Assembly (NCBI GenBank): GCA_973895155.1
Contig: OZ316893.1
Span: forward strand, 744,001 to 808,000
Reading direction: 5' to 3'
From: Marsupella aquatica
Taxonomy: Eukaryota > Marchantiophyta
Length of the DNA: 64,000 nucleotides
Shown here: one piece after another, positions 45,877-58,412 of the stretch
How the letters are laid out: the number at the start of each line of letters is the position of its first letter
Numbering within the stretch: the first letter of the stretch is position 1
Program-made: the position numbers and the translations under genes
Notes under the pieces: model-generated
Told to the model about the DNA's origin: nothing
Databases searched by the model: none
What the model saw: the letters and a program-made list of their open reading frames with translations, nothing else

Positions 45877-48800
45877 ATGGCTGGACCGTATTCAAGCTAC
45901 CAACCAAAGCAGGGAGCAATGAGGTATCAGCAGACTCAACAGTCCAATGTCTCTCGAGTTTTGTTGTTGGCGCTCACGTTGCTGCCCTTGTGCCTGGCCG
46001 CGTTTGCGTTTGGATTGCAGTGGAGAGGGGGGCCTCCCTTTGGTCCGAACTTTAAAGGTCGGTTTGAAATATCGAAACTGCCTGGAGGGGGAGCTCTTGG
46101 CTTTCCATCGTTGAGTCATTCTGCAACCAATGCTGATTGCGGGGCTGACTCTTTGGCGAGACGGAACGTGCCTTCTTTCCCGCACCATCCTGGCTGGCAG
46201 TATGCCATTGTCGGTGAAGCTCACCCTAAGGTAAACCCTCTGTTTCTAAATGACTGAAAGGGCGACAAGTGAATGAATTTGGATGAGGGAGTACTACTTT
46301 CATCCATGGCATAACCTATTCATTTTGTGACACAAAGCAAGGGAGCGGATCGGTTCGAAGGATCCCTACTCCTTATCGATAGCAGTTGTGGAATCGATTA
46401 GGCCGTAGGGTCATAAAATTATTTCTCTAAGAAGGACATCATGAAGCACCGAAAACATAGTCCGGCCAATCTTACAGATAAATTTGCTAGCAATCCTGCG
46501 ACTGACGAGAGACTTATCCTGGGAGGTTTTATCTACAGCGAAGGTGATGGATGGTGGCTTGCGTATCAATCGAGAGGAAAACATGCTGAGAAATTAGCGG
46601 GAGACTCTATGGCTTGACTGAAGATACTCAATAAGAGCAGCTTGGTGCCGAAGACTCGTTCAAATACTGTACATGATTGTTATTATCACCTAAACTACTC
46701 TTATGGGGCGCAGATATGTATATGTACAAGCACATCCGCAGGGCTCGATCAGATTTTGCCATGGTTGTACTACCATCGAGTTATTGGTGTCACTAATTTC
46801 TTCCTCTTCGTTGAGGGAAAAGCAGCTTCCGCTAACATCTCGGCAGTTCTAGAGGCCATTCCTGTAAGTGATTGGATCACTCTCATCCTGCATCGCATAG
46901 CTGAAATTTTACTGAGAATTCTAACTAAGAGCAACGCCAGCGTCAATGTTTCTTTGACGGGAGGTTAAATCTGAATGACTTTTTTGGCAGGGCGTACAAG
47001 TTGTTCATCGTACAAAGGAACTGGAGGAGAAACAAGCCAAGAGGTAGAACTGCGTCTGAGTGGAGTCAAATGCCCCATTATAGGCTTTAGGGTGGACAAA
47101 AATTATGCATATTATAGTTTCTATCTGGGAGGTCAGAGTCTGTTACTTCTCAAGTTACAGCTTTTGAAGTTTCAGAATTGCAAGTACCTTTCTAAGGAGT
47201 CTAATCGGAGATTTCTGTCTCATGATTGCTTTTGCCTATGCAGCCGGATTTGGAATGAGACCTGGCTCTCAAGTTTTTTCTATCGACCTTGTAACTACGA
47301 ACTGTTTGTCAGGCAGTCTCTCAATATGGAAATGGCAATTGTGATGGCAAGGGTACGTGGTCTTACGCCAGCCAAATGTCAAACCTAGGATGTAAACGAT
47401 GTGAGCAGGTTTTTCATTCTTCATGTTGCTAACCTGATATACTTGATTAAGTGCGGAGAAACCAGTCCATCATAAACCATTGGCCCTCAAAGAGTGACAA
47501 TAGGAAAATTTCCTTTATACCTCTGCGACAGGTTTCTTACTAGCAACATGTTAGGGATTGGACATTCCGTGCCGAGGACTGTGTTGTCATTCAATATGCA
47601 TTGAGGGTTTCTAGATGGCGGAGATAAACTCTAACATGCGTTTAGTTCTGTTCGGGTTGGTGAGTACCACTGAAAGCTTTTGCCACCATAGCGGACACGG
47701 TATCCTGCACGTAATCTTAGAGCAAGGAGAGAGTACATTATTGCTTTTCTGGCATTCTTGGTATGGGCTGAACCACATAGATGGGATTAAAGCCTATGTG
47801 AGGAAATAAGCAAATGAAAAGCAACTGAAAGATTACTAAATACTTGAGGATAAGAATCCAGAATTCATGCCCAGGGCTGCTGCAAGGCAGATATGAATCT
47901 GCGAGTCTTGTTTTCTTGAGACCATGGGAAGACACAGTAGGCTTGTCTTGGAATGCCACAACTAACTCAACATCTAGTCTTTCGAATGTGTATTCTGAGA
48001 ATATGGTTAAGCAAGCAACAGTAGCGTTGCATGTATTGAGGCAAGTGGATAGCACAGGGGATTTGTTTTTATTTTATTGTTTGTCTGCATATATTGACTA
48101 CATGTCAGAGGTTGCACAACTTAGCGAGTTGGTTGTTACAGGCGAGTGGGATGGATTGGATCATTCACCTGGACACAGATGAATTACTTCATCCTGCTGG
48201 TGCTGAGGAATATTCTTTGAGGCGATTGCTGGGAGATGTGGCGTCAGACGTTGACATGGTTGTCTTCCCTAATTATGTGAGTGAATGTTGTTCTGAGATC
48301 CTTTTGCTCTACTACATTGGACGCATATCGATTGTTGTTGGGAGGAACTCATCTGACGAGTAGATATCAAATACCTGGGAAATAGGGAAAGAGTGAGGAT
48401 GCATTGTCAACAGAAATTCCGTGTTCAGCCATAGTAACTACACGACCATCCATAATATGAAGATCAAAGCACATCATTGCATCGACGTGCTGTACAAGAA
48501 TTTGTCATTAGTTCTCCATGTTACGTTCTGCATTCTTATTCCAAATTTGATATAGGTTGCTGGGCTCTCAATTGTGAGGCTTGAATGAGCAAAACATGAG
48601 CTCCCTGCACTCTTTGCCTCCTGTTCTGTTGCGGTGTGCTCTTACTGAACAACAAAACTTGGTGGTTTACGCAGGAAAGTGCTATTGAGCGTGACGACAT
48701 CAGAGACCCTTTTACAGAGGTTAGTCACACAATGCCATCTTCGTAACCATATTTCTTATGACGTGGTGTGATTATATCAGTTCAATTCTGGATGGTGTTT

Positions 48801-50630
48801 ATATCTACCTCTCCATCTGAATATTAATGAACACAGATGAACGTTCAGCTATGTCCCAAACAGTTCCTACAGTTTCAACTGCTGGATGCTGGATCTTTGA
48901 TATCTTTTCTTTTGGGTGTTGACAGGTGTCAATGTTTAAGAAAAATTACGACCATGTGATGAAGGAGACCTATTTTGGCTTGTATAAAGAAGCAACTCGA
49001 GGCAACCCGAACTACTTTCTCACGTACGGAAATGGCAAGGCTGCAGCACGGATTCAGAACCATCTTCGACCAAACGGGGCTCACCGATGGCACAACTACA
49101 TGAAAAATCCAAAGTCCGAATCTAACCATCTTGCACTTGTTAGAGTTGCTTTGTAGCAGTCCAGACTGGCGAATTCAAACTGGAGTTGTATCTAATCTAA
49201 TGTTGATAGTGTGTTGACGTGGGCTGTTCAGTGAGATAAAACTGGAAGAGGCAGCAGTGTTACATTTCACTTATACAAAGTTTTCAGACTTGACTTCAAG
49301 GAGAGATCGATGTGGATGCAAACCTACCAAGGAAGATGTGAAGAAGTGTTTCATGCTGGAGTTCGACCGTGATGTGAGTACACAATTTTTTGCTTGTGTT
49401 TCTGTTTTCTATGACAGAGCTACCACAAAAACTATATTCAGAGGAAAAAACTACGTTAGGTGAAAACTCATTTCCATCTACAGTAGGTAACGTTTATTGG
49501 TTGAACCCTAGAGGATCGTTGTCAAAAAAGAACGACCTCTTCTTATAGGTCAGCGTATCTCAAAGTTTGCCTGGAATTAATTTTGATCCTCTTGCAGTTC
49601 TGAATAAATCAAAACTTACTGGAACTTAAATTGTGCGTTTCCACTGTTTTCCCCAGGCGTTCATCATTGCTTCGACGTTCACAGAAGAGGAGATGCGATT
49701 GTGGTAGGAACCATTCGTTTCATCCTGAGCCAGTTGTTTCATTACTCGTCTTGTACGACGAAGTATGGTGCCAATGTTGTCTTCTAGTTGGGCTTCTGCC
49801 AGACACCAATACAAACTGGCGCAACCTTTTTTCAGTTCCATAGATTCTCATGGAGACGGAGATCTTGGAAACTATCTGCTGCTAGTTCTAGACGTATAAT
49901 TGGCTTTGGACTCCAGGTAAAGAGAAATTTACAGTAACGGCAATGTGCAGGTACCGCGAGCATGTTGTCTGGACAGATAACGAATCAAACCTAAAGCTGA
50001 TGAGGAAAGGGCTTCTAACACGCATATTTGCTCCTAAGGTTAGGATCAACACAAGGAGCTTTGCTTGGTGCCTTCGATTTGCATTTCTCGATGGACAGGC
50101 ATCCACGACGAGTTTTTGACGTCAGCCTAGGATGTCTTGATTTTTCATCCGACTAGTATGATATTGGTTGCACATCTAATGATGAAGAAGCGCTTCAGGA
50201 GCGTAGCCTTAAAAGACAGTACCGCATCGTTGCCCCTGCCTTCGCATTGCTCTTAAGAGTGTGTGGAATCTGGACTCTGTTGCAGGTCATAATTCAAGGG
50301 CTGAGAGAGGCTGGTGTCTACGATAATGCGTTGGCTGCTGGTCAGGCTTTGCTTGAAAAGTACAAATCAAGGGACGAGTTCCTACTAGCTGTGACACATT
50401 CGTCAGCTAGAAACTCCTCCGTGTCGTCCTCAGAGACGGAAAGATCAGGTCAAAGTGGTAACAGTGAAGAACATGATAGTGCGGTAAAGCCTGACGAGAC
50501 TCAACAGGAGGATGAGTCAGGGTTGGAAGAAATTAAAGTTGCCAGGAGACAGCTGTTGGAGTTTTTTGACATGATACCGGAGGCGGTTCCTCCAATGGCA
50601 TCGCCAGTCCCTTCATCTTCCCTTTGGTAG
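45877..50630 (+). CDS. KOB1: KOBITO1/ELD1/ABI8-like glycosyltransferase
   Basis: Eleven exons join in phase to 551 residues (Arabidopsis KOB1 is 533): 45877-46230, 46714-46863, 46991-47043, 47244-47352, 48142-48276, 48675-48719, 48926-49113, 49232-49373, 49657-49703, 49951-50038 and 50286-50630. A type II membrane layout is seen: 26 polar residues, then one hydrophobic segment (about 27-47). The luminal domain has [57 protein letters not shown] (DxD-like, about 232-234), [44 protein letters not shown] and WYREHVVW. KOB1 is needed for cellulose deposition, cell elongation and plasmodesmal control. An in-frame ATG at 45781 would add 32 residues but lacks the family's start pattern, so 45877 was preferred. 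Exon 7 uses the weak donor AA|GTCCGA, fixed by the [12 protein letters not shown] match. Confidence 0.95.
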
Positions 50631-51640
50631 TTGTGATTTTTTAGTTGCGTTCTTAGCAGGATAGTTGTGAAAGGTGCTGAAGCAGCATCTGCACATTCAC
50701 ATCGTATACTTGTTCAGCAATTAGCCCATTTCACTTCCAATCGTGAAAAGTTGGAGATATGTTAGGTGCAAGCTGCTAGGGACCTGGCATGTCAAAGACG
50801 GCAATCAGTCACACAGTAGTTTGTAGTGTGTACATTACAAGGCTTAGAATTCAGATGAGTCAGAGACACTGGCTCATATCTCTTCTAGATTTACATTAAA
50901 AAACGAACAAGAGAAACTGAAGCATGCGGATGTCATTGATGGCCTTGTTAGGGCCTCTGACGTGAATTTGAAATGGTCTTTCTTGGAAGGAGGGAGACAA
51001 GCGGCTCTGGTTTGTCATACAGTATCGGTCTATTTTAAAGGAGGAACCAATGCCAGCATCGTTGGTCAGGCACTGCTCTTGATTGGGGTGAAAGCAGAGA
51101 GTTAATTTAGAGCGCGAAATTATAGTTCGATCTATAATTTTAATTCACCCTGTTCTTGTTAGAAAGCTTGTCCGCAGTGCTCAAATTGGGGAGGACATTC
51201 ATACTCATATCAGCAGTGCTTGTGGACTCTTAGATGACAGTGCCCCGGTTGTGATGGGCAGAGGAACAGAAGACATAGCAGCTGCGATAGGACAATCAAC
51301 ACGATAGTCAGAATGTAATTGCTGAGGTACATTTGCGCACTCCACGGATTAAATCCGTATGTTTCACTCGTATCTGGTTACATTGTACATGTGTATTGTT
51401 TCTTGTCTCATTCCCTATATAAACATTGCCATACGATTCCTCACCACTTTACTGTGGACTGTACTCGGCAGAGGAAAGGGCAAAGTGTGCCTGCATTGTG
51501 TGAACCTTTGAATGGCAATGCCGTGTCTTGAGGGCAGGGCAGGGCCGGGCAGGATAAGGACGCAACCGATAAATGCATTAGGTCGTATCAAAATAATCTG
51601 CTTTGGCTCTATTCGGGATTTTAAGATTGTATGGTTCAGA
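50631..51640. other. 3' region of KOBITO1-like gene, no further gene seen
   Basis: No recognised coding sequence. The first part is presumably the 3' UTR. Confidence 0.35.
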
Positions 51641-51648
51641 ATGATGAC

Positions 51649-51834
51649 CTCCAGGTAACCCGGAATGTCCATTCCCACCCCGTATCGTTCCCAGTCAGAG
51701 AGAGCTTTATAGTCCTGAGCTGGTCCCGTGCTGCAGATCGCCGCTATCTTGATGCGTTCATCTTGCACTGTGGAGTTGACTAGTATGAGTGGGGATCGGT
51801 AGCGGCGGTAGGGCACCCGAGCTTCGAAGTAGAC
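51649..51834 (-). CDS. Possible exon of an unidentified gene
   Basis: A minus-strand open stretch reads VYFEARVPYRRYRSPLILV, then DERIKIAAICSTGPAQDYKA and GVGMDIPGYLE, and meets a GT donor (GAG|GTCATC) at 51648. A possible acceptor (ctgtgAG) precedes it at about 51837. The composition looks like protein rather than chance, with no low-complexity content. I do not recognise the family and could not find the neighbouring exons with confidence. Confidence 0.3.
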
Positions 51835-52518
51835 TCCTCACAGCGCAAGTCCCGTAACATCCAGTCAACTTTGAGCGTTAGCTATGGCCGGATTTTTTCT
51901 CTCTGAAATGCACCACCAATGCAATGTAGAGACTGGAGGCGTGCAATCTTTGCTTGGGCCTTTATTTCACCTGTACTACAGCACATTGACTGTGTCATTG
52001 CACCTCTTGTCAGCACTTGCAAGTAACGATTGTAGAATGTGGATGTTGCACATAAAATCACATGTACATGATGATTTAATCAAGGTTTGCTGAATATGAC
52101 GACAGAATTACCATATGCGATTTGTAAAGTACCAAAATTGTTTCTGGAAGGCTCTGCATATACTTAAAACAACCTGATCTGGCTCGTAGCTCTGCGATAA
52201 AACTACACGTACTTAAGCTGGAAGCTCAAAGTTCTGTTTTAGGCTACCAGAGGAGATTGTGCCCACGCCTATCCACATGAGTAGGATTTCGATATCGTTG
52301 CAATTCGCGAATCATAGTTGGGTGAGGAACGGCTTCAATGTTGCCTCACAAAAAGCTTTTCGGCGACGAGACCCATGTAAAGAATGCACCCTGTGCGTAG
52401 AATTCTCTCTATATAGACTTATGACGTCAATGTGTGAGCACACTTTCAATAATAAGGATCGGTTGATGGTCTTCCATCGGGCCCAGCAGACCGTGCAGAG
52501 CAGAAGCAGTCTGGCTAC

Positions 52519-52731
52519 CTTTACAGGGTTCCCATATTGTGGTTCGATTCTGCTTTCGAAAGAACGTAATGCACTAATCCAGAATTCAACATTCCCTGAA
52601 TCTGCATGAGGCGACTCTACTTGCTCTGTTGCAATAGGTATCCTTCGTTCATTCCCTCTGCTTGATCTGATTGGATTCGTTTCTGCCGCCAGGATCGATA
52701 AATCAAATCTTGTGACATTTTCTTCCTGCAT
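52519..52731 (-). CDS. Possible exon of an unidentified gene
   Basis: Starts with ATG at 52729-52731 and reads MQEENVTRFDLSILAAETNP, then a Ser/Arg-rich stretch and FWISALRSFESRIEPQYGNP to a GT near 52518. The frame stays open further. It might belong with the exon candidate near 51.7 kb, on the same strand. No family was recognised. Confidence 0.25.
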
Positions 52732-53802
52732 GGATAATCTTTTTCTATTAGAACGAATTTACAGGATTTTCCATTCTCCACATCGTTGAAAGTTGTGTGA
52801 CAGCGCGTCCAGGTACATTATCTTCCTTGGCATCTAACTCGGTCTAAGACTAGTCTAACCAAAGCCAGAGGAAGGAAAAAAAGTTCCTTTCTGATTCGTT
52901 CGAAGACTCGTCTAACCAGTGCCGAAGGGACGAAAAGGAGAATGTGCACAGCTTTAAGTAGAGCGGAACTGTAGTTGCGCAAAACTGATGTCAAAGGAAT
53001 ATTAATGAGTGGACAAAGAGACGGATTCTCACATTTATTGGTGAGCGGCTTTTATAGGAATGTTTCTGAGAAAGCACGCACCCGTGCAGAAGTTCTCTAA
53101 AAAGAGAACATGGTGCAGATTATATTGTAGGGGGATGATCAGTCAAAAGATAAAAATAGCTTTAGAAAGACGTAAAAGATATTCGCAAAAGCTGATTCAA
53201 TGGGTCGATTTTGAATTATCGTAGGGAACTGCTCATTACTAGAAGAAGTAGCAAAGATGCAGACAGCACCTGGCAAAAAGCTGATATTCGATGTTGATGC
53301 TTGACCAGCTGAGGAATTCAATCTCTCTAATTAGTGATAAAGTAATAGAACTGCACGATGATTACTCAATCCATCGGACACTAGGTGGAATAATAATATG
53401 AACGGGAGCCGGACCGGTTTCCAACCAAGGAAGTAGTCCAGATCAATGACACTCATCCAACTTTTAGCCATCACGGGGACACTGATCAAGAATGCTCATG
53501 AACATTGAGGACCTGAGATTGTATTAAGCTTTGAGAGCAACAACCAAGTAGTAGCCTCTGTTGTTCTCTGTACTACTAGCATTCATTCAACAGATCCATC
53601 AGGACTAGGCATCTAAACAGATACAAGGTACAGTAACCCTCTGTTTCTTCTTCATAATTGATTGGGATAAGAATGAAAACCCCGCCCAAAATTTTCCACT
53701 GCTTTGAAGATCATTATAGAGCAGCGTAGAGTTCATCGCCTTGGCTCACAAGCTTACCATCAATGAAATGCAAAGCTGGTCTGCAATCTTGCATGAATCG
53801 AA

Positions 53803-53980
53803 CCGAACTCACCGTCCAACGCACACACAAAAAGATCGATGAATCAAACAGAGAATCCGTTCCGTATTCCTTCTTCATGACGAGGATCACTTCCGCGTCA
53901 GAATTCTTTGTACTCCCTCCATGAGACGTGGGAACTCTTGCTAGCCCTTTCCTTTGCTCTTGATCCCAATCTCTGTGCAT
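53803..53980 (-). CDS. Possible first exon, unidentified
   Basis: ATG at 53978-53980 opens MHRDWDQEQRKGLARVPTSH, followed by AEVILVMKKEYGTDSLFD, and meets a good donor (ACG|GTGAGT) at about 53802. It lies upstream on the same strand as the two other exon candidates, so the three may form one gene. That link is inference. Confidence 0.25.
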
Positions 53981-56093
53981 AGCCCACCCTGGCTAGTTCG
54001 ATACGTTTGCACCGGGTTCCGCAGCAAGGTGGGAGAGAGTATTGATCTGGCCCATGACGACTATGGATTTATCTATCTTGCATCGATCCATCCAATCTAC
54101 TCTTTCATGAAAATAAAAAGCAACGGAAGATGGCTCGTTACCCTTCACTTCGGTTTGAGCCTGGCATTATCGTTGGCCAATGACAAGCTGGCAGCTCATA
54201 GAATTCGAAGGGCTTCGAAGAGACGCCGAAAGTTAATTCATTTCTGCAGGCGATCTACACAACATGGTTACTTTGATGAGCTTGCTCCGATGGATTCCAT
54301 GGGCCATTCCAGAAATGAAGCTGCAGCAGTGCATCCGTTCTGTGTATTGTTCTCGGTCTCCCTACTCCTGTATCAACTTCCTCGTGAAGTCCAGTGGCAC
54401 ACAACACAGTAGGTTGCTACCACTTGGACTTATCGCAGATTTTCGTAGGATGAGCATCACTTATCGCAAAAGGGTATTTCACTGTTCCAGTTGGTTCCTG
54501 CTCCAATTCTGTTGGACCTCCCCCTCTATTCTGTCAGGTCACTCTCCCAGCCCAGTCACGTGAAGGCTCTGCTTTCCAGATAATTAATGATTTGTTTCAA
54601 TACGCTTCACTCTATTTTTTTTAGCTTGGAAGTATTGCGGATAACTACATCCCATTCCATGAAACAGACGACAGGAGGAGGAGGGCCCCAGCCCCGGTCC
54701 TGTTTCCTTTGGACAGAAAGTCATAAAGCTAAACGAATTCAGCTGAAATCTCCAGTTTGAAATCTTGCATTGGAGATGAAATCACACTGCCAACGAAAGA
54801 AAAAAATGTCAAACCGACAAGATTTAGAAGGGAGGACAACCAAAAATGGGGAGAAACAAGAGAGAAACACACGAAGATCAAAGAGCCAGAGAGTCCCTGA
54901 CAATGGCAAAAGCAGTAAAGCCCTACTCAACGCTTCACTGCGAAGATTGGTAAAGCTCATGAGTAAAGTGTACACGTGACGAAGAGGAATTTGTCGACAC
55001 GAAAACCAGGTGGACATGATTATCAATACTAGAGATCTCTACTGTAGATCGGAGTGCTTCAACAAAGTGCCTGGTCAAGTCAAGCAACAGGGTTCCCAGG
55101 TCATGCTTGGTCAAGGCATGCAACAGAATTCCCAGCCCATGAGTTCAGCTCCTGCAGGTTTCAACAACATTATGAGATTGAAGGAGAGGGTCCATTTACA
55201 TCTTAAGAAAAATCAATTAAAGTGAATCTGAAGCCTGGATGGACTGAGCTTGTAAACCATACAATTCAATTGGACCATGACATCCTTTAGGGGAGTTGGA
55301 GTATGGGATAGTACTTACAAAAAGAACTCAACTCATTCGGTGAGTCAGTTTCCATGATCTCTATGTTTGTTTTACTGGTTGCCAGAGTAGTTGCTCGTAT
55401 TTTAATGCTATTGGGACCCATCTAAAATAAATCACTTTTGCAATTGATCTGTTGTGTCATTTGTTGGGGAAATATTGCACAGCGTAACATCAAATAGAAC
55501 CAGCATAACAAGAAATTGATTGACACTGCCACAAAGATAAGTGATTCACCCTGTGTGGACTACTTACACAACTGCAAGAAGAGTCACTATGTACAAACCA
55601 GTAGATCTGTTGTAGCCTGAATAGCTCACAAGCTGCTTTGTGACCATCCTCTTCTCTCCTTTGGGTATACCCCCTCTCTAGTAGTATAATCCGGGTCTAA
55701 CCCAAGAAACCCTTAACCATGGTCAGTCTGCCCCCTAGTTACCCTCTCCAGGCACTAGAGTTAAGTACCAACAATATTTTGAGACAATTCAAAATGATGG
55801 AACATTATGCCAATTTTAAGCACATTGAGGCCCAAAGGTTGTCCATGTGCCAATCCCACCAGTCTAAGTTAGTGAACTAAGAAAAGAAAAATTGAACTAC
55901 TGGAATATCTTGTAAATTGCACATTTGTATTAAGAATAAATTATTTCTAGTGTCGATTTTGCTCAAATGATAAACACCATGCTATAAAGTTCATTGACAG
56001 TGTGACCGTACTAGTCTAGGTCTTGGATAGAGCTCCTCTGAAATGGTCCTTCTGGGTCTCATGGCCTGATGTTTTTGCTATTAGGATTTACTC

Positions 56094-56292
56094 TAAGGTC
56101 TAGAGTAAGTTACCACTTTACAGCAATTAGGGCTATTTAACCTTAGTCGCAGACTAGGTTAGGTTAGTCATGTTGTGCACACACTATACCCAGGCGGTGT
56201 TTGCTAGGATAGGAGAAAGTTCTCGGTGACAATATTTGTGCATTGGATGGTCCATGGGCTTGCCGTTGCAATTGTTGTCTATGCTCAACACG
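56094..56292. repeat. Dispersed repeat, copy 2
   Basis: Shares with 14990-15225 the blocks 'agact.ggt.aggttag', 'actatacccaggcgg' with 'gtttgc', and 'tgggcttgccgttgcaa' with 'tgttgtctatgctcaaca', in the same order and orientation. Confidence 0.55.
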
Positions 56293-56466
56293 TGCATCCT
56301 AGCGTCCTTGGTGCCTTTATGTTCCTTAAGACAACATAGCAAAATTTTACAAGAGAAAGGTGTGAGCATAAATGCAAGGAGCCCCAAATTGGATTTCAAA
56401 TAGAAGAGGTGGAGGGGCAAAATATTTGGCAAAAATTATACTAAGTAAATAGACAAGCAATTCACT

Positions 56467-56751
56467 CTCGGGGGTCTCACTATATGGAGACCTCCCCATC
56501 ACCTGCAACATTTTTAGGCCTTGGACCCCATAAAATGTAAGAAAAATAAATTATTTGTTAACCCCTATAAAGTTGGAATCTAAAATTTTGATTAATTAAA
56601 AATACCCTAATGTTCTTATAAGTTTCAAAATTTGATTTAAAAGGCCCTATTGTTTTTCTCAGAAAATTCTTAAGTCTTCCCTTAGAATCAATAAAATGAC
56701 CTTATCCTTCTCGCACGTGATGTGCCATTTTTGTGGAAGTGAAACCCTCAA
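56467..56751 (+). mobile_element. Mutator-like MITE, copy 2
   Basis: A 285-bp non-coding element starting ctcgggggtctcactatatg and ending gtggaagtgaaaccctcaa. Its flanks caattcact (56458-56466) and atattcact (56752-56760) match at seven of nine bases, read as a decayed 9-bp target duplication. Same orientation as copy 1. Confidence 0.75.
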
Positions 56752-56941
56752 ATATTCACTTGGATGATGCATTAGATTCCCAAGGCTGTAAATCATGATT
56801 GGCCATGAATGAAAGTATCACTACATACTCGCTTATTAGTCAAATCTATCAATCAGTTGTTACTTTATCTAAGAGAGGTAGTCGAGATGTCGTGGCTAAA
56901 CAAAATCTTGACAAAATAATTTATTCTTTGTAGTTGCATCT

Positions 56942-57225
56942 CCGGGGTTTCACTTCCACAAAAATGGCACATCACGTGCGACGAAGTATAGGGTCATTTT
57001 ATTGGTTCAAAGGGAAGACTTAAGAATTTCTGAGAAAAACAATAGGGTCTTTTAAATCAAATTTTGAGACTTATAAGACCATTAGGGTCCTTATAACCAA
57101 AATTTTGGAATATTCCAACTTTGTAGGAGTTGAAAAATTAAAAAACAAATCTTACATTTTAGGGGGTCCGAGGCCTAAAAACATTGCAGGTGATGGGGAG
57201 ACATCCATATAGTGAGATCCCCAAG
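56942..57225 (-). mobile_element. Mutator-like MITE, copy 3 (inverted)
   Basis: A 284-bp element in opposite orientation to copy 2, flanked by the perfect 10-bp duplication agttgcatct (56932-56941 and 57226-57235). It starts ccggggtttcacttccac and ends actatatg-like wording reversed (catatagtgagatccccaag). By eye it matches copy 2 along nearly its whole length. The 190-bp spacer makes the pair a large inverted repeat. Confidence 0.82.
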
Positions 57226-58412
57226 AGTTGCATCTATCCCCAACAAATGTTGATTTTGTTAGACATTCACTTTTGGGTCTAGAGTTACTTTGTAAGGAAT
57301 CCTTTTTCTGTTTTCATGGGACACCACACAAGAGTAAGCCTCACGGTTGACTTGCAGGCTGGAAAAACCCTGGTTTATGTTTTGTATTTCTTGTCATAAT
57401 TCCTCCAACTACACAAGTGCCAATGGCACAATGCACATTGAACCCACCCAAGATGTTTAAGGCAGAACCTATAATCAGTTTATAAGTTGGAGCAGAACTC
57501 ATTGTAGAAACTAGGGGCACTATGATTGACCCGATGATTGAGGCTGGATTGAGGTTGAGATCAGTTGGTCACAAAGCCACCCCTGGCCACTTGAGCTGAC
57601 GATCAGGCATGCAAAAGTTTACCCTTGCCTCCTCATTGTCTATCTGGCTGAAGGGAGGGAACTCCTAGAAATAAAAACAACAGGCACAACACCAAAGCTT
57701 CTTGCAAATCAGTTGCAGATGACATTATCCCAAACATTTCCCAGGAAAACAAGGTATATGCTTCATTGAACCCTTCTCTGAAAATATTTAGTTCATGTCA
57801 CAGTTTACACCCCTTGTGACACTTTTATGTCTGATATTCTTGTAGGGGTTCTGATAAAGTGTGATGTTGGATACTATACCGGACTGGATAAAAACAATAT
57901 TAATGAACAAAGACTACCGGCATTTGAACCAGAAACTGTGTGCGGTCTGCAGGCTGTGACATGAACCGCACATCACCAGCCATGCATTAGACCATTGCCG
58001 AAACTGAGAGTTTATGGTAATTGGATTTGTGAAGTGAAGCCAATAGGGGGTCTCAAACTAGGCGCCCGGAAATTTTTCCCGGACGGCCGTCCCCCAAAAT
58101 TCCAGGCCAAGACGGTCACCAAAACCCAAGTCCCGGGTGAGCAAGACCAACGGGGTACTTGCTTTGAGAGGGCCCACCGCGGGTGTGCCGGACTAAAAAA
58201 ACTCGCCCCCGCCCATATCTAGTTCGAAATCGTCACTGATGCTGCCATTTTTTACTCTCGTCACCATGAGACTTCCACGCACATTTTGACAAGGAGCCAT
58301 GAATGTGCAGCCACTTTGTTGAAACATTTGAAAGTCTCAAACTTCCCCCCCCAGAACTTGACGCAGAATTTTGGGATCCAAGTGAGAGGCTGGCCCTGTT
58401 ATAGAGGATACC

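Larger units (their letters stand above)
54420..58044. other. Spacer with MITEs and dispersed repeats
   Basis: No gene was recognised. It contains the inverted MITE pair (56467 and 56942) and the second copy of the dispersed repeat first seen at 14990-15225 (here about 56094-56292). Confidence 0.4.

Noticed and set aside
56467-56751. MITEs as Harbinger derivatives, because both start with GGGGGTCTCA
   Set aside because: The shared ten bases are suggestive, but perfect 9- and 10-bp target duplications at two copies contradict the 3-bp duplication of Harbinger elements.
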